Made by a program: the position numbers and the translations under genes | Assembly: GCA_041394325.1 (NCBI GenBank) | Contig: JAWKIJ010000001.1 | Span: forward strand, 2,976,001-3,040,000 | Reading direction: 5' to 3' | Length of the DNA: 64,000 nt | Source of the DNA: JAWKIJ01 sp041394325 | GTDB taxonomy: Bacteria > Actinomycetota > Acidimicrobiia > Acidimicrobiales > Microtrichaceae | In this document: piece by piece, positions 25,470 through 33,971 of the stretch | Numbering within the stretch: the stretch's first letter is position 1 | Layout of the letters: every line of letters starts with the position of its first letter | The notes under the pieces: model-generated | Seen by the model: the letters and a program-made list of their open reading frames with translations, nothing else | What the model was told of the DNA's origin: nothing | Databases searched by the model: none

Positions 25470-26507
25470 ATGCGAGCAGCGATCTTCCAGGGACCCAAGG
25501 ACATCGTCGTGGGCGAACGACCCGACCCGACCATCGAGGCACCGACCGACGCCGTCGTGCGGGTCGTGTTGGCGTGCGTGTGCGGCTCGGACCTCTGGTA
25601 CTACCGGGGCGAGTCCGACCATGCGGTCGGCTCGATCGGCCACGAGTTCATCGGCATCGTCGAAGACATCGGCGCCGACGTGACGGGCGTGGCTATCGGT
25701 GACCTGGTGATCGCTCCGTTCATCATCAGCGACGGCTCCTGCCCGCACTGCCGCAACGGATCCACGATCTCGTGCGTCGCTGGCGGCACGTTCGGCGACG
25801 GCACGATCGACGGCGGCCAGGGCGAAGCGGTCCGGGTGCCCCTCGCCAACTCCACGCTCGTGCCGGTCCCGGGGAGCGGGCACTCCGACGCGGTCCTGAA
25901 GTCGCTGCTGACGCTGTCGGATGTGATGTCGACCGGGCACCACGCCGCGGTCAGCGCGGGGGTGAAGCCGGGCGACACCGTCGGGGTCGTGGGCGACGGC
26001 GCCGTCGCTCTGTCCGCCGTCCTCGCCGCCAAACGCCTCCGCGCAGAGCGGATCATCGCCCTCAGCCGCCACCCCGATCGCCAGGCGGTCGCCCGCACCT
26101 TCGGCGCGACCGACATCGTCGAAGCCCGCGGCCCCGAAGGCGAGCACGCCGTGCTGGAGCTCACCGGCGGCGTCGGTGTCGACGCCGCACTCGAGTGCGT
26201 CGGCACCCAGCAGTCCATCGACACCGCCGCGAAGATCGCCCGACCCGGGTCGACCATCGGCATCGTCGGCGTCCCCCACGGCGAGGTCCCGTTCAACCCG
26301 ACGTTCTTCGCCAACGTCGGCTGGCGAGGAGGACCCGCCCCGTCGCGGCTCTACATCCCCGAACTGATGACCGACGTCCTCGACGAGACCATCGACCCCG
26401 GCGTGGTCCTCGACTACGAGACCGACCTCGACCACACCCCCGAGGCGTACGCGGCGATGGACGAACGACGTGCCATCAAGTCGATGATCCGAGTGAGCGC
26501 ACCATGA
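25470..26507 (+). CDS. Zinc-dependent alcohol dehydrogenase (MDR family)
   Basis: 345 residues from an ATG at 25470 with AAAGGAG 6 bp upstream. Catalytic zinc ligands are Cys in VCGSDLWYY, His-Glu in GHEFIG, and the later Glu/Asp region. The structural-zinc loop has CPHCRNGSTISC (three Cys instead of four). The Rossmann nucleotide-binding site is GDTVGVVGDGAVALSAVLAA. It oxidises alcohols or reduces aldehydes with NAD(P). The stop overlaps the next ATG, making it the first gene of a five-gene operon. Confidence 0.92.
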   Translation: MRAAIFQGPKDIVVGERPDPTIEAPTDAVVRVVLACVCGSDLWYYRGESDHAVGSIGHEFIGIVEDIGADVTGVAIGDLVIAPFIISDGSCPHCRNGSTISCVAGGTFGDGTIDGGQGEAVRVPLANSTLVPVPGSGHSDAVLKSLLTLSDVMSTGHHAAVSAGVKPGDTVGVVGDGAVALSAVLAAKRLRAERIIALSRHPDRQAVARTFGATDIVEARGPEGEHAVLELTGGVGVDAALECVGTQQSIDTAAKIARPGSTIGIVGVPHGEVPFNPTFFANVGWRGGPAPSRLYIPELMTDVLDETIDPGVVLDYETDLDHTPEAYAAMDERRAIKSMIRVSAP

Positions 26508-26909
26508 GCACCTGGACACCGGATCAGAACCGCCAGATCGGCTCGTCGACCGAGCTGGACCTCGCCTCGCGCCGGCCCGACGGCTCCTTGTCCGGCTACA
26601 CGACGATGTGGGTCGTCGAGGTGGACGACGAGGTCTACGTCCGCTCGGCGGGTGGACCCGACCGCCCCTGGTACCGCCGTGCCTTGGCGAGCGGGAACGG
26701 CCGCATCCGCCCGAGGCGTTGAAGTCGACGTCTCGTTCGACACCGCCACCGCCGACTTCCCGCACACCGCCATCGACGCCGAGTACCACGCCAAATACGA
26801 CCGCTACGGACCAGGCCCCGTCGGCTCGGTCACCGGAGCCGCCAACCACGCCGTCACCATCCGACTCGTTCCCCTCGACCCAGCGAACCCGACAGGAGCA
26901 CGCTCATGA
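26504..26909 (+). pseudogene. DUF2255 protein, frameshifted
   Basis: The ATG overlaps the dehydrogenase stop. The frame reads GSSTELDLASRRPDGSLSGY, TTMWVVEVDDEVYVRS and GGPDRPWYRRALASGNGRI, then ends early at 26722. The rest of the family (ARGVEVDVSFDTATADFPHT, AIDAEYHAKYDRYGP) continues in another frame to 26909, whose stop overlaps the SDR start. One base missing near 26705-26715 (CGCATCCGCCCGAGG) explains it. DUF2255 proteins often accompany SDR genes; function unknown. Genuine loss or sequencing indel. Confidence 0.85.
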
Positions 26910-27727
26910 CCGACGTGACCGTGGTGATCGGCGCAGGCGGCATCGGCCAAGCCATCGCCCGACGCATCAGCAGCGGCCGCCACATCGTCGTGGCCAACCA
27001 CAGCCGGAAATCGGCCGAGGCGGCCGCCGAGCAACTCGAAGCCGCTGGGTTCGAGAGCACCGTCATGCACGCCGACATCGCCGATCGCGCCATGGTCCAG
27101 GCCGTCGCCGCGAGGGCTCAGGAGATCGGACCGATCAAGGCACTCGTGCAGGCAGCCGGCGTCTCCCCCTCGCAGGCACCGATCGAAGCAATCCTCCGCG
27201 TCGATCTCTACGGCACCGCCATGGTGCTCGAAGAGTTCGGCAACGTCATCGCCTCCGGTGGATCGGGGGTGGTGATCTCCTCGCAGTCGGGCTACCGCAT
27301 GCCCGCCCTCACCGCTGAACAGGACGCGCTCCTCGCCACCGCAGCCGCCGACGACCTCCTCGGCTTGGACTTCGTGAAGGGTGTCACCGACACGCTGCAC
27401 GCCTACCAGATGGCCAAGCGAGGCAACTCATTGCGGGTACGAGGCGAAGCGATCCGCTGGGCCGAACGAGGAGCGCGGATCAACTCGATCAGTCCCGGCA
27501 TCATCGTCACCCCCTTGGCCAGCGACGAGCTCCACGGCGAACGCGCCGACTTCTACCAGGCGATGCTGCACAAGATGCCCGCCGGCCGAGCCGGCACACC
27601 CGACGAGGTCGCCGCGCTCGCCGCGCTCATCATGGGCCCCGACGGCGGCTTCATCACCGGCAGCGACTTCCTCATCGACGGCGGCGCCACCGCCGACTTC
27701 TTCTACGGGCCGCCAGCACGATCATGA
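26906..27727 (+). CDS. Short-chain dehydrogenase/reductase
   Basis: 273 residues. N-terminal cofactor motif VVIGAGGIGQAIARR, VMHADIAD (Asp after β3), and catalytic Ser region VVISSQSGYR. The YxxxK appears as AYQMAKRGN. The C-terminal part has RINSISPGIIVTPLA and SDFLIDGG. NAD(P)-dependent oxidoreductase of unknown substrate. Overlaps both neighbours by 4 bp (ATGA), so expression is tightly coupled with the dehydrogenase and LtrA genes. Confidence 0.92.
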   Translation: MTDVTVVIGAGGIGQAIARRISSGRHIVVANHSRKSAEAAAEQLEAAGFESTVMHADIADRAMVQAVAARAQEIGPIKALVQAAGVSPSQAPIEAILRVDLYGTAMVLEEFGNVIASGGSGVVISSQSGYRMPALTAEQDALLATAAADDLLGLDFVKGVTDTLHAYQMAKRGNSLRVRGEAIRWAERGARINSISPGIIVTPLASDELHGERADFYQAMLHKMPAGRAGTPDEVAALAALIMGPDGGFITGSDFLIDGGATADFFYGPPARS

Positions 27728-28911
27728 CCAGCTCGGTGAGGGCGCGATTGATCCCGGCCTCGGTCAGCCCTCCCGCGCGCGCCACGCCCCTCGAGCTGTT
27801 CTTCGACCTCGTCTTCGTGTTCGCGTTCACCCAGGTAACCAGGCTGATGACCGCGGACCCGACCTGGGCCGGGATCGGTCACATCGTTATGGTCCTCGCG
27901 GTGCTGTGGTGGACCTGGGCTGGCTATGCCCGCCTCACCAACCGCGTCGATCCCGAAGCAGGGGTCGTGCGCATCTTGATGCTCGCCGCGATGGGATCGC
28001 TCGTCGTCGTAACACTCGCTCTCCCGCTGGTCTTCGGGTCCTCGGCGATGGTGTTCGCCGTCGCCTACTTCATCGTTCGCGCTCTGCACGTCGTCCTGCT
28101 TGGACTCGCGGCCAACGTCGACGACTCGTGGCGTCGATCGACCACAGCTGCCGTGCCGAACGTCCTTCTCACCTCGGGGCTGCTCCTCGTCGCCGCGTTC
28201 GTCGAAGGCCGGGCGCAGATCGCATGCTGGGCGCTCGCCCTGGTGATCATGACCCTCTGGCCGCTGTTCGGTCGGGCACGAGGTTGGGACGTGGCCCCCA
28301 CCCACTTCGTCGAACGGTTCGGTCTCGTCATCCTCATCGCCCTCGGCGAGTCGGTCGTCGCACTTGGTGCCGGCACCTCGAACCATGAGCTCGATGCGCC
28401 GCTGCTCACACTTGGTGTGCTGGGGTTCATCGTCGTGGCGTGTCTGTGGTGGGCCTACTTCGATTGGGTGACCATCGTCGCCGAACACCGACTTGAGGAC
28501 GCGGCCGGCACCGAACGTGCCCTGCTCGCCCGTGACGTCTACGCGTACCTCCACGGCGTCATGGTGGTCGGGATCGTGCTCTACGCCTTCGGTATCGAGG
28601 TCGCCGTCGAGGATCCAACGCGCTCGCTCGATCTGCCCATCGCGACCGCATTGGCCGGTGGCATCGCGCTCTACCTTCTCGCCCACGCCGGCCTGCGCCT
28701 GCGGATCGGCGGCGGCCTGGGCCGCGGTCGACCCGTGGCCGCTGCCTTCGCGATCGCGATCGTCCCCGTGGCAACCAGCGTGAGCGCACTCGTGACCACG
28801 ACGGCCGTGGCCGCGCTGAGCTGCGCGCTGATCGCCTACGAGGTGCTGCGTCACCGCGACGCACGCGCCGAGATCCGAGCGCACCGCACCGACAGCACCG
28901 AACCGACCTGA
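27724..28911 (+). CDS. ltrA: LtrA-family (low temperature requirement) membrane protein
   Basis: 395 residues with about 10 hydrophobic segments. The LtrA signature TPLELFFDLVFVFAFTQVT opens the protein; FGLVILIALGESVVALGAG and WWAYFDW lie further in. The family is widespread in actinobacteria; its molecular function is not established, although Listeria LtrA mutants are cold-sensitive. Start overlaps the SDR stop. Confidence 0.9.
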   Translation: MTSSVRARLIPASVSPPARATPLELFFDLVFVFAFTQVTRLMTADPTWAGIGHIVMVLAVLWWTWAGYARLTNRVDPEAGVVRILMLAAMGSLVVVTLALPLVFGSSAMVFAVAYFIVRALHVVLLGLAANVDDSWRRSTTAAVPNVLLTSGLLLVAAFVEGRAQIACWALALVIMTLWPLFGRARGWDVAPTHFVERFGLVILIALGESVVALGAGTSNHELDAPLLTLGVLGFIVVACLWWAYFDWVTIVAEHRLEDAAGTERALLARDVYAYLHGVMVVGIVLYAFGIEVAVEDPTRSLDLPIATALAGGIALYLLAHAGLRLRIGGGLGRGRPVAAAFAIAIVPVATSVSALVTTTAVAALSCALIAYEVLRHRDARAEIRAHRTDSTEPT

Positions 28912-28937
28912 AGAGGCTTCGCCCGAAGGAGAACCCC

Positions 28938-29822
28938 CTGCCTGCACCGCTGCTCACCCTCAACAACGGTCTCCAACTGCCCCCGATCGGCTTCGGTGTG
29001 TTCCAGACACCGCCCGACGAGACCATCGCCGCGGTCACCGCGGCGCTCAATGCCGGCTACCGCCACATCGACACCGCCGCGGCTTACGGCAACGAGCGCG
29101 AGGTCGGCGAAGCGATCCACCGGTCCGGACTCGACGGGTCCGAGGTCGTCATCGAGACGAAGGTATGGATCACCGACTACGGCTACGACGAGACCCTCCA
29201 CGCGTTCGACAAGAGCGCGGTGAAGCTCGGCGTCGAACAGATCGACGTGCTCATCCTCCACCAGCCGCTCCCATCGGAGTTCGCCACGACGCTCGCCGCA
29301 TACCGGGCCCTCGAGAGACTCCTCGCTGATGGTCGGGCCCGCGCCATCGGCGTCTCGAACTTCATGACCGACCACCTCAACCGGCTGCTCGCGAGCGCCG
29401 ATGTCGTGCCCGCGCTCAACCAGATCGAGGTCCACCCGTACTTCGCCCAACCCGCCGTCCAGTCCACCGACGCCGAACACGGGATACTCACCCAGGCGTG
29501 GTCACCGATCGGGGGCATCACCCACTACCGAGGCGACGCGACCCGATCGACGTTCACCGACCCGACCATCGGGGCGATCGCCGAGTCCCACGGAGAGACA
29601 CCGGCCCAGGTCATGTTGCGATGGCACATCCAGCAAGGCCGATCGGCGATCCCCAAGTCGGTCAAACCACATCGCATCGCCGAGAACTTCGACGTGTTCG
29701 ACTTCGAGCTCACCGACGGTGAGCTCGATGCGATCGACAACCTCGACCGCGGCATCCGCGGCGGCCCCGAACCTGACGAGGTCACCCTGGAGACCTTCGG
29801 AAGACCGATCCCCGAGGCCTGA
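28938..29822 (+). CDS. Aldo/keto reductase, probable CTG start
   Basis: About 294 residues if translation begins at CTG 28938. This CTG has AAGGAG 6 bp upstream, and no ATG, GTG or TTG exists in frame between the LtrA stop and β-strand 1 (TLNNGLQLPPIGFG). The first GTG (28998) would delete that strand. Catalytic tetrad: Asp and Tyr in DTAAAYGNE, Lys in ETKVWITD, His in LILHQPLP. GVSNFMTDH and AIPKSVKPHRIAEN complete the NADPH site. Reduces aldehydes/ketones. Last gene of the operon starting at 25470. Confidence 0.9.
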   Translation: MPAPLLTLNNGLQLPPIGFGVFQTPPDETIAAVTAALNAGYRHIDTAAAYGNEREVGEAIHRSGLDGSEVVIETKVWITDYGYDETLHAFDKSAVKLGVEQIDVLILHQPLPSEFATTLAAYRALERLLADGRARAIGVSNFMTDHLNRLLASADVVPALNQIEVHPYFAQPAVQSTDAEHGILTQAWSPIGGITHYRGDATRSTFTDPTIGAIAESHGETPAQVMLRWHIQQGRSAIPKSVKPHRIAENFDVFDFELTDGELDAIDNLDRGIRGGPEPDEVTLETFGRPIPEA

Positions 29823-29855
29823 AGTCGTCACCAAGGCCGGGGCGGGAGCGTCCGA

Positions 29856-30281
29856 TCACCGCGGCGCTGTCGAAGCGTTCTCGGGCCTGTGCTGCCGACT
29901 CCGCTTCCGACATGCCCGACCAGCGGAGGAACTGCAGCACGGGCTGGTGTTCACCCGAACCGACGGCCGACCGAGGTCCTCGAACCGCACGAACTCGACG
30001 AGCTCACCTCCACCCCCCCCTGGAGCCGCTCGTTGCTCTACGCCCAGGACTGGTCGACGCAAGCGCCACGTCGGTTTTGTTCCGGGCAGGACGGTGAAGT
30101 GGATCTGGCCGTCGTCATCGACGGCCACGACGCGGACCACGGCTCGGGCCTTGCTGTTGCCAGCACGAAGCATGGCCCCGGGGTGGACACGGTCGGGGGC
30201 GATCGCATCCGTCAGGGTCGACCAGCCGAAGCCGTCGTCGTCTTGGGCATTGAGATCAGCTACGAGATCGAGGTCATCCAC
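29856..30281 (-). CDS. Conserved hypothetical, N-terminal part with altered tail
   Basis: An open frame of 141 codons. The first 70 residues look like a real protein (LDLVADLNAQDDDGFGWSTL, DRVHPGAMLRAGNSKARAVV, DGQIHFTVLPG). After residue 70 it becomes low-complexity and runs antisense to a short integrase-like fragment on the plus strand (HGLVFTRTDGRP, around 29938-29976). The C-terminus was probably replaced. I do not recognise a function. Confidence 0.5.
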   Translation of the reverse strand: MDDLDLVADLNAQDDDGFGWSTLTDAIAPDRVHPGAMLRAGNSKARAVVRVVAVDDDGQIHFTVLPGTKPTWRLRRPVLGVEQRAAPGGGGGELVEFVRFEDLGRPSVRVNTSPCCSSSAGRACRKRSRQHRPENASTAPR

Positions 30282-30301
30282 TGGTCACCTGCCCGATCGG
30301 G

Positions 30302-30448
30302 TCAGTCCTCATGGCACGGGTTGATCCAGCTGACGTACTCGCAGGTGACGAGCAGCTCGACACCTGAGTTGAGAGCACCGCCGCGGATCACGATGGTCGC
30401 CTCGTCATCGAGACGGTCACCTTCTCGGATGTGTCGTTGCTTGGTCAT
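30302..30448 (-). CDS. 48-residue ORF, possibly an internally deleted gene
   Basis: Begins TKQRHIREGDRLDDEATIVI and ends CEYVSWINPCHED. It lies just upstream of the preceding ORF in the same direction. Actinobacterial proteins starting EGDRxxDDxxVVIRGG and ending in a CEH-NPYHE-like tail are usually over 100 residues, so this looks like the two ends joined. That is from memory of the family and should be checked. Function unknown. Confidence 0.4.
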   Translation of the reverse strand: MTKQRHIREGDRLDDEATIVIRGGALNSGVELLVTCEYVSWINPCHED

Positions 30449-30455
30449 GTCGGTC

Positions 30456-31847
30456 TCACCGCAGACCGGCCTTGTCGAGCATGGCCATCAAGGACGGTCG
30501 GCGCCGGTTGCGTTCCCGCAGACCGCCGAGATGCTCGGTGAACTCGTCGGCCCGGTCCCCTGCGGTCGCTGCCCGACGGGCCGCCTTGAGGTGCCGGATG
30601 GCATGTCTGTACGCACGTTTGTCGGCCTGCACGAGCAACTCGTCCGCGAGCCGCAGGTACACCGCCATCGCATCGCTGGGCGAGGTCGGTTCACGGGCCT
30701 CGGCCAAACGAAGCCACTGCGCCGGCTGGATCTCACGATCTCCATTTTCGGCCAACGTCCAGGCCTCGTCTGCGTCGCCGTCGGCCAGGAGGGCGTCGAT
30801 GTAGCCGGCGGGGTCGCGCTCGGCCAGCACCGATCGAGCTCGATCGACCTCGATCTCCCAGGCACCGACGGCAGCGGATGCGGCCTTCAGCCTGGCGTAG
30901 GTGGTAGCTGAAGGCATCCGCTCATGGTGGTGACGGCGCAACTCCATCACCTGATCGAGGTCGTTTGCTTCAGCGAGCAGCTCAGCAGCCAGGTCGTAGA
31001 GCTTCGCGACCTGCCAGCCGGAGGTTTCGGCGATCCCACGCCGAGCCCAGACCAACGCCTCGTCGGTGTCGCCGAGCTCGACCATTGCCTCGGCGACGCG
31101 TTGGAACTGGTGGGGCGAGGACAGGTCGTCGCCGAGCAGCTCCACGAGCCGGTCGACATCACGGTCGATGATCGCCAGACGTTCGGCGGCGTACTTGGCG
31201 GCAAAGCTCGGAAAGCCTCCGTAGAAGTCGTGCAGCGTCTCCGAACGGCCTTCGGGGGCGTCGGCGGGATCGGACCGCTTGGCGACTTCTCGCCGGTAGA
31301 CAGCGAGGCCCTTGTCCCCGAGCGCGTCGGCGTAGGCGACCGGATCAACCTCGAAGAAGTCCTGGTCCTCGAACGCGAACTTGACCATCCACTTCGCCAA
31401 CTTCGGTGGATCAGCCACACCCGCGGCACACGCTCGGCGATGCAGGTCGAGGACATCGCGACACAGGTCGCCGATCATCCCGTCTGAGTCATCTGCCCGC
31501 ATGATCACCTTCACGAGGTGCCCCGCGGCTCGCTGCAACAACACGACCAACTCCCCCGACGGGGCGGAGCCCACCTCCTCACCGAGGGCCCACACCACCG
31601 GCGCGGCATCCCGCGCCCACGCAGATGAACCCCAGTAGTCGAGGTACCGACGAGTGCGCAGACCGTCATCGACCGCTGCCCTCAACACCGCGAGCCGCTC
31701 GCTCTCACCAGCAGCCGCGAGACGGACCGCCCGCATCACGTCCTCGTGCTGTTCCGCCGCGCTCGCCAGCAACCGCCGAGCCGCGGCGCCATCGAGCCGC
31801 GCAATCACCGCATCAATCGGCTCGTCCTCAGCTGGCGGTGCAGACAT
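30456..31847 (-). CDS. All-helical repeat protein of unknown function
   Basis: 463 residues, soluble and almost entirely helical, with TPR-like spacing: RVAEAMVELGDTDEALVWAR, LYDLAAELLAEANDLDQVM, WLRLAEAREPTSPSDAMAVY. The arrangement resembles the helical region following SWIM zinc fingers in other bacterial proteins, but no zinc finger is present here. No enzymatic motif is seen. It reads toward 30456 and ends close to the small ORF, in the same direction. A scaffold or protein-binding role is a guess. Confidence 0.75.
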   Translation of the reverse strand: MSAPPAEDEPIDAVIARLDGAAARRLLASAAEQHEDVMRAVRLAAAGESERLAVLRAAVDDGLRTRRYLDYWGSSAWARDAAPVVWALGEEVGSAPSGELVVLLQRAAGHLVKVIMRADDSDGMIGDLCRDVLDLHRRACAAGVADPPKLAKWMVKFAFEDQDFFEVDPVAYADALGDKGLAVYRREVAKRSDPADAPEGRSETLHDFYGGFPSFAAKYAAERLAIIDRDVDRLVELLGDDLSSPHQFQRVAEAMVELGDTDEALVWARRGIAETSGWQVAKLYDLAAELLAEANDLDQVMELRRHHHERMPSATTYARLKAASAAVGAWEIEVDRARSVLAERDPAGYIDALLADGDADEAWTLAENGDREIQPAQWLRLAEAREPTSPSDAMAVYLRLADELLVQADKRAYRHAIRHLKAARRAATAGDRADEFTEHLGGLRERNRRRPSLMAMLDKAGLR

Positions 31848-31924
31848 CGGCTCGACGGTAGCGGCGCCCAGTGACCCTGAAGTCCGACCTCACATCGCCA
31901 CCTCCAGTTCCCTCGCGCGTCCTA

Positions 31925-32133
31925 CTCTCCCGAACCCCGTCATCCGCGTCGTCGACGATCTCCACGTCCGCGTCGTCCACGCCGCGACCGGAGAGCTCCT
32001 CCGCGACCTCACCATCGACACCACCCGCGACTACCAACCAACCAGCGCCCCCAAAGGACCCACCCGCCCAAAACGCCGAACAGCCGAACCCAATTGAGGT
32101 TCGGACTGTCCGGGATGTCTCGCGACATCACAA
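31925..32133 (+). mobile_element. IS481-family transposase C-terminal remnant plus right end
   Basis: The plus frame reads NPVIRVVDDLHVRVVHAATG and ELLRDLTIDTTRDYQP, the usual C-terminus of actinobacterial IS481 transposases, with a stop at 32097. The remaining 36 bp end in GATGTCTCGCGACATCACA. Its reverse complement begins TGTGATG and has GACATC further in, matching the left end at 45827. It directly abuts the tRNA-derived repeat at 32134. Confidence 0.8.
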
Positions 32134-32178
32134 TGGTGGCGGGGGCAGGATGTGAACCTGCGACCTTCGGGTTATGAG
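32134..32178 (-). repeat. tRNA(CAU) 3'-half, att-type repeat, copy 1
   Basis: 45 bp matching, on the minus strand, a tRNA from the anticodon loop (CTCATAA) through the T-arm to CCCCGCCACCA. It has one change (ATGTGAACC instead of ATTTGAACC, in the T-loop). The 5' half of the tRNA does not follow, so it is an integration scar rather than a gene. Copies at 51689 and 58078, stub at 45811. Confidence 0.85.
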
Positions 32179-32254
32179 TCGCGTTCCAGCAGCCGGTATC
32201 ACGCATGAATGAAATGATCGTTCCATTTCTGCTGGCTAATAGTAGCCTGGCGTC

Positions 32255-32881
32255 GTGGACTTCGTCCGAGCCATCGAGGCCATCGTGCCAGGAGCCCAGG
32301 GGCGGGTGCTGGCCGTCCTGGCCGAGACCACCGCAGAACTGAACCTGCGGACCATCGCCCAGCTCGCTGGGATCAGCCAGGCCCAGGCATCCCGGTTGCT
32401 GCCCGACCTGGTGGCGCTCGGTGTCGTCGAGCGGCGGGAGGTTCCGCCGGCATCGCTGTTTCGGCTCGTGCCAGAGCACGTCGCATCCCGGGCGCTGCTC
32501 ACCCTCGCCCGCGCCAGCGACACCGTGCTCGACGAGATGGGCCGACTAGCTGGAGCGCTCCCCCACCCACCGCTGAGTGTGATCGTCTTCGGCTCGTTCG
32601 CCCGACGGGAAGCCGAGGTCGGCAGCGACATCGACGTCGTCGTCGTCTGGCCCGCAGACATCGACGAGGACGACGACGACGCCTGGTCGACCTCGCTTGA
32701 AGCCTGGCGCCGCGACGTACGCCGACTCACCGGCAACCCGGTCGAGGTGCTCGAGGTGAGCGCAAACGAGGCAGCCCGAAAGCTCACCGGCCGCTCCCAG
32801 GTGTGGGCCGACATCCGACGTGACGGTCGTGTCGTGTACGGGCTCGGCCTCGATGAGCTCCGGGCGGTGCGCAGTGCCTAA
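32255..32881 (+). CDS. Winged-helix + minimal nucleotidyltransferase (MNT)
   Basis: 208 residues, GTG start. The N-terminus is a wHTH (RTIAQLAGISQAQASRLLPD). The C-terminus has the nucleotidyltransferase signature GSFARREAEVGSDIDVVVVW (GSx(n)DxD). Its stop overlaps the start of a small helical protein gene. MNT proteins act as antitoxins by (oligo)adenylating a HEPN toxin, and the fused HTH would autoregulate. The pair fits an MNT/HEPN toxin-antitoxin arrangement within a mobile island. Confidence 0.82.
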   Translation: MDFVRAIEAIVPGAQGRVLAVLAETTAELNLRTIAQLAGISQAQASRLLPDLVALGVVERREVPPASLFRLVPEHVASRALLTLARASDTVLDEMGRLAGALPHPPLSVIVFGSFARREAEVGSDIDVVVVWPADIDEDDDDAWSTSLEAWRRDVRRLTGNPVEVLEVSANEAARKLTGRSQVWADIRRDGRVVYGLGLDELRAVRSA

Positions 32882-33281
32882 GCCCGGTCGCACCAGGCCG
32901 GTGTCGGCCGCGCAGGTCCGCGCCTACGCAGCGAAGGCCGAGGAGTTCGCCGAGGCAGCGGCCAGCGATCTCAGCGCCGGCCGCAACATCGCCGCCACGA
33001 GCCTCGCCATCCACGCCGGCATAAACTCCGCCGACGCCGTCTGCGGCGCTCGCCTCGGTGAGCGGGCCGCAGGCGAAGACCACGACCAGGTGCTCGCCCT
33101 CCTTCGCCAGGCCGGCCCGGACGGGACCGAGGTCGAGCGAGAGCTGCGCCGCCTCCTGCCGCTCAAGACCAAGGCTGAATACGAGCCAGACGACATTGCC
33201 CCCTCCGTTGCAACGAAGGCGGTCGAGCGAGCCCAGCGGTGCGCCGACGTAGCTCGTCGGGTCGCGTCCACGACCAGATAG
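32874..33281 (+). CDS. HEPN-like small helical protein, partner of MNT
   Basis: 135 residues from GTG 32874, overlapping the MNT stop by 8 bp. Helical, with LAIHAGINSADAVCGARLG, DQVLALLRQAG and KAEYEPDDIAPSVATKAVER. This pattern is typical of HEPN-domain proteins paired with nucleotidyltransferases. The RX4-6H RNase motif is not clearly present, so it may be an inactive or divergent HEPN. Predicted toxin or protein partner. Confidence 0.65.
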   Translation: MPKPGRTRPVSAAQVRAYAAKAEEFAEAAASDLSAGRNIAATSLAIHAGINSADAVCGARLGERAAGEDHDQVLALLRQAGPDGTEVERELRRLLPLKTKAEYEPDDIAPSVATKAVERAQRCADVARRVASTTR

Positions 33282-33289
33282 CCGATTCC

Positions 33290-33632
33290 TCAGCCCCAGA
33301 AGATGCAGATGGGATCGGCGTCGATCTCGGCGAGCAGCCGGTCGATGGTCGGTGTCGGGCCGAGGTCCTCGTAGCGGTGGCACCTGCTGTGGCGGTCGGG
33401 CCGGTAGAGCGTCCACCCACCGGCCAACTTCGTGTACTGGAGTCGAGCGATCTCCTGGCGGTCCACTCGGGCCGAATTCCGCACGCCATGGCGGCCGCCA
33501 CTCGAAGATCGTGACCGCCCGAGCATCCACGTCCATCTCGACGCGCATCTCGTCGATGTGCTCCCCGATCCGCTCGTTCTGTTCGGCAACCCACCGACGA
33601 GCACGGGCGATGTCGGACTCGGGGAGCGTCAT
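33290..33632 (-). pseudogene. DUF3024 protein with two 1-bp deletions
   Basis: Starting at 33632: LPESDIARARRWVAEQNERI, VDARAVTIFEWRPPWRAEFG. The expected continuation PEWTRQEIARLQYTKLAGGW and TLYRPDRHSRCHRYEDLG, ending DADPICIFWG at 33290, is in another frame. One missing C after GGCCC and one in the ACCCGCC run (33465-33480) explain the break. Small protein family of unknown function, sometimes encoded near mobile elements. Confidence 0.75.
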
Positions 33633-33749
33633 TCGGGCGCCTCCTCCGCGACCGCACTCTGCTCCGCGAAGGCGGCTCGGGTGGTGGCATCGACGTTCAC
33701 GACTGGCTCGATACTGAGACTTTGGAGCTCAGGTGAAGCACACCCGATG

Positions 33750-33840
33750 TGGCCCCCGATGTCGGACGTCGACCGGCGAACTCCTCCGCCACCTCACACT
33801 CGACCCCTCCCGCTGCTACCAACCCAGAACAACAACGACC
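33750..33840 (+). mobile_element. Second IS481-type C-terminal remnant
   Basis: The plus frame reads STGELLRHLTLDPSRCYQP, the same C-terminal block as at 31925-32040 but a different sequence. It is therefore an independent IS481 relic. Nothing of the catalytic core remains. It lies about 130 bp left of the IS30 end. Confidence 0.6.
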
Positions 33841-33971
33841 GTGTGCGCGATCAGTGAAACCCGGGATCGGCGATCAACGAAAGCCGGGTTCGGTGGGGTG
33901 GGGTTGTTCCTCCTGACATCCCACTGAAGGGCGTGTGGCCCCTCCAGCCTGTCGAGTTGATGGCGCTCGGA

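Noticed and set aside
24909..26849. 646-aa minus-strand ORF across the dehydrogenase operon start
   Set aside because: Only its last 75 codons (quinone-reductase tail) look real; the rest is antisense to the alcohol dehydrogenase gene.
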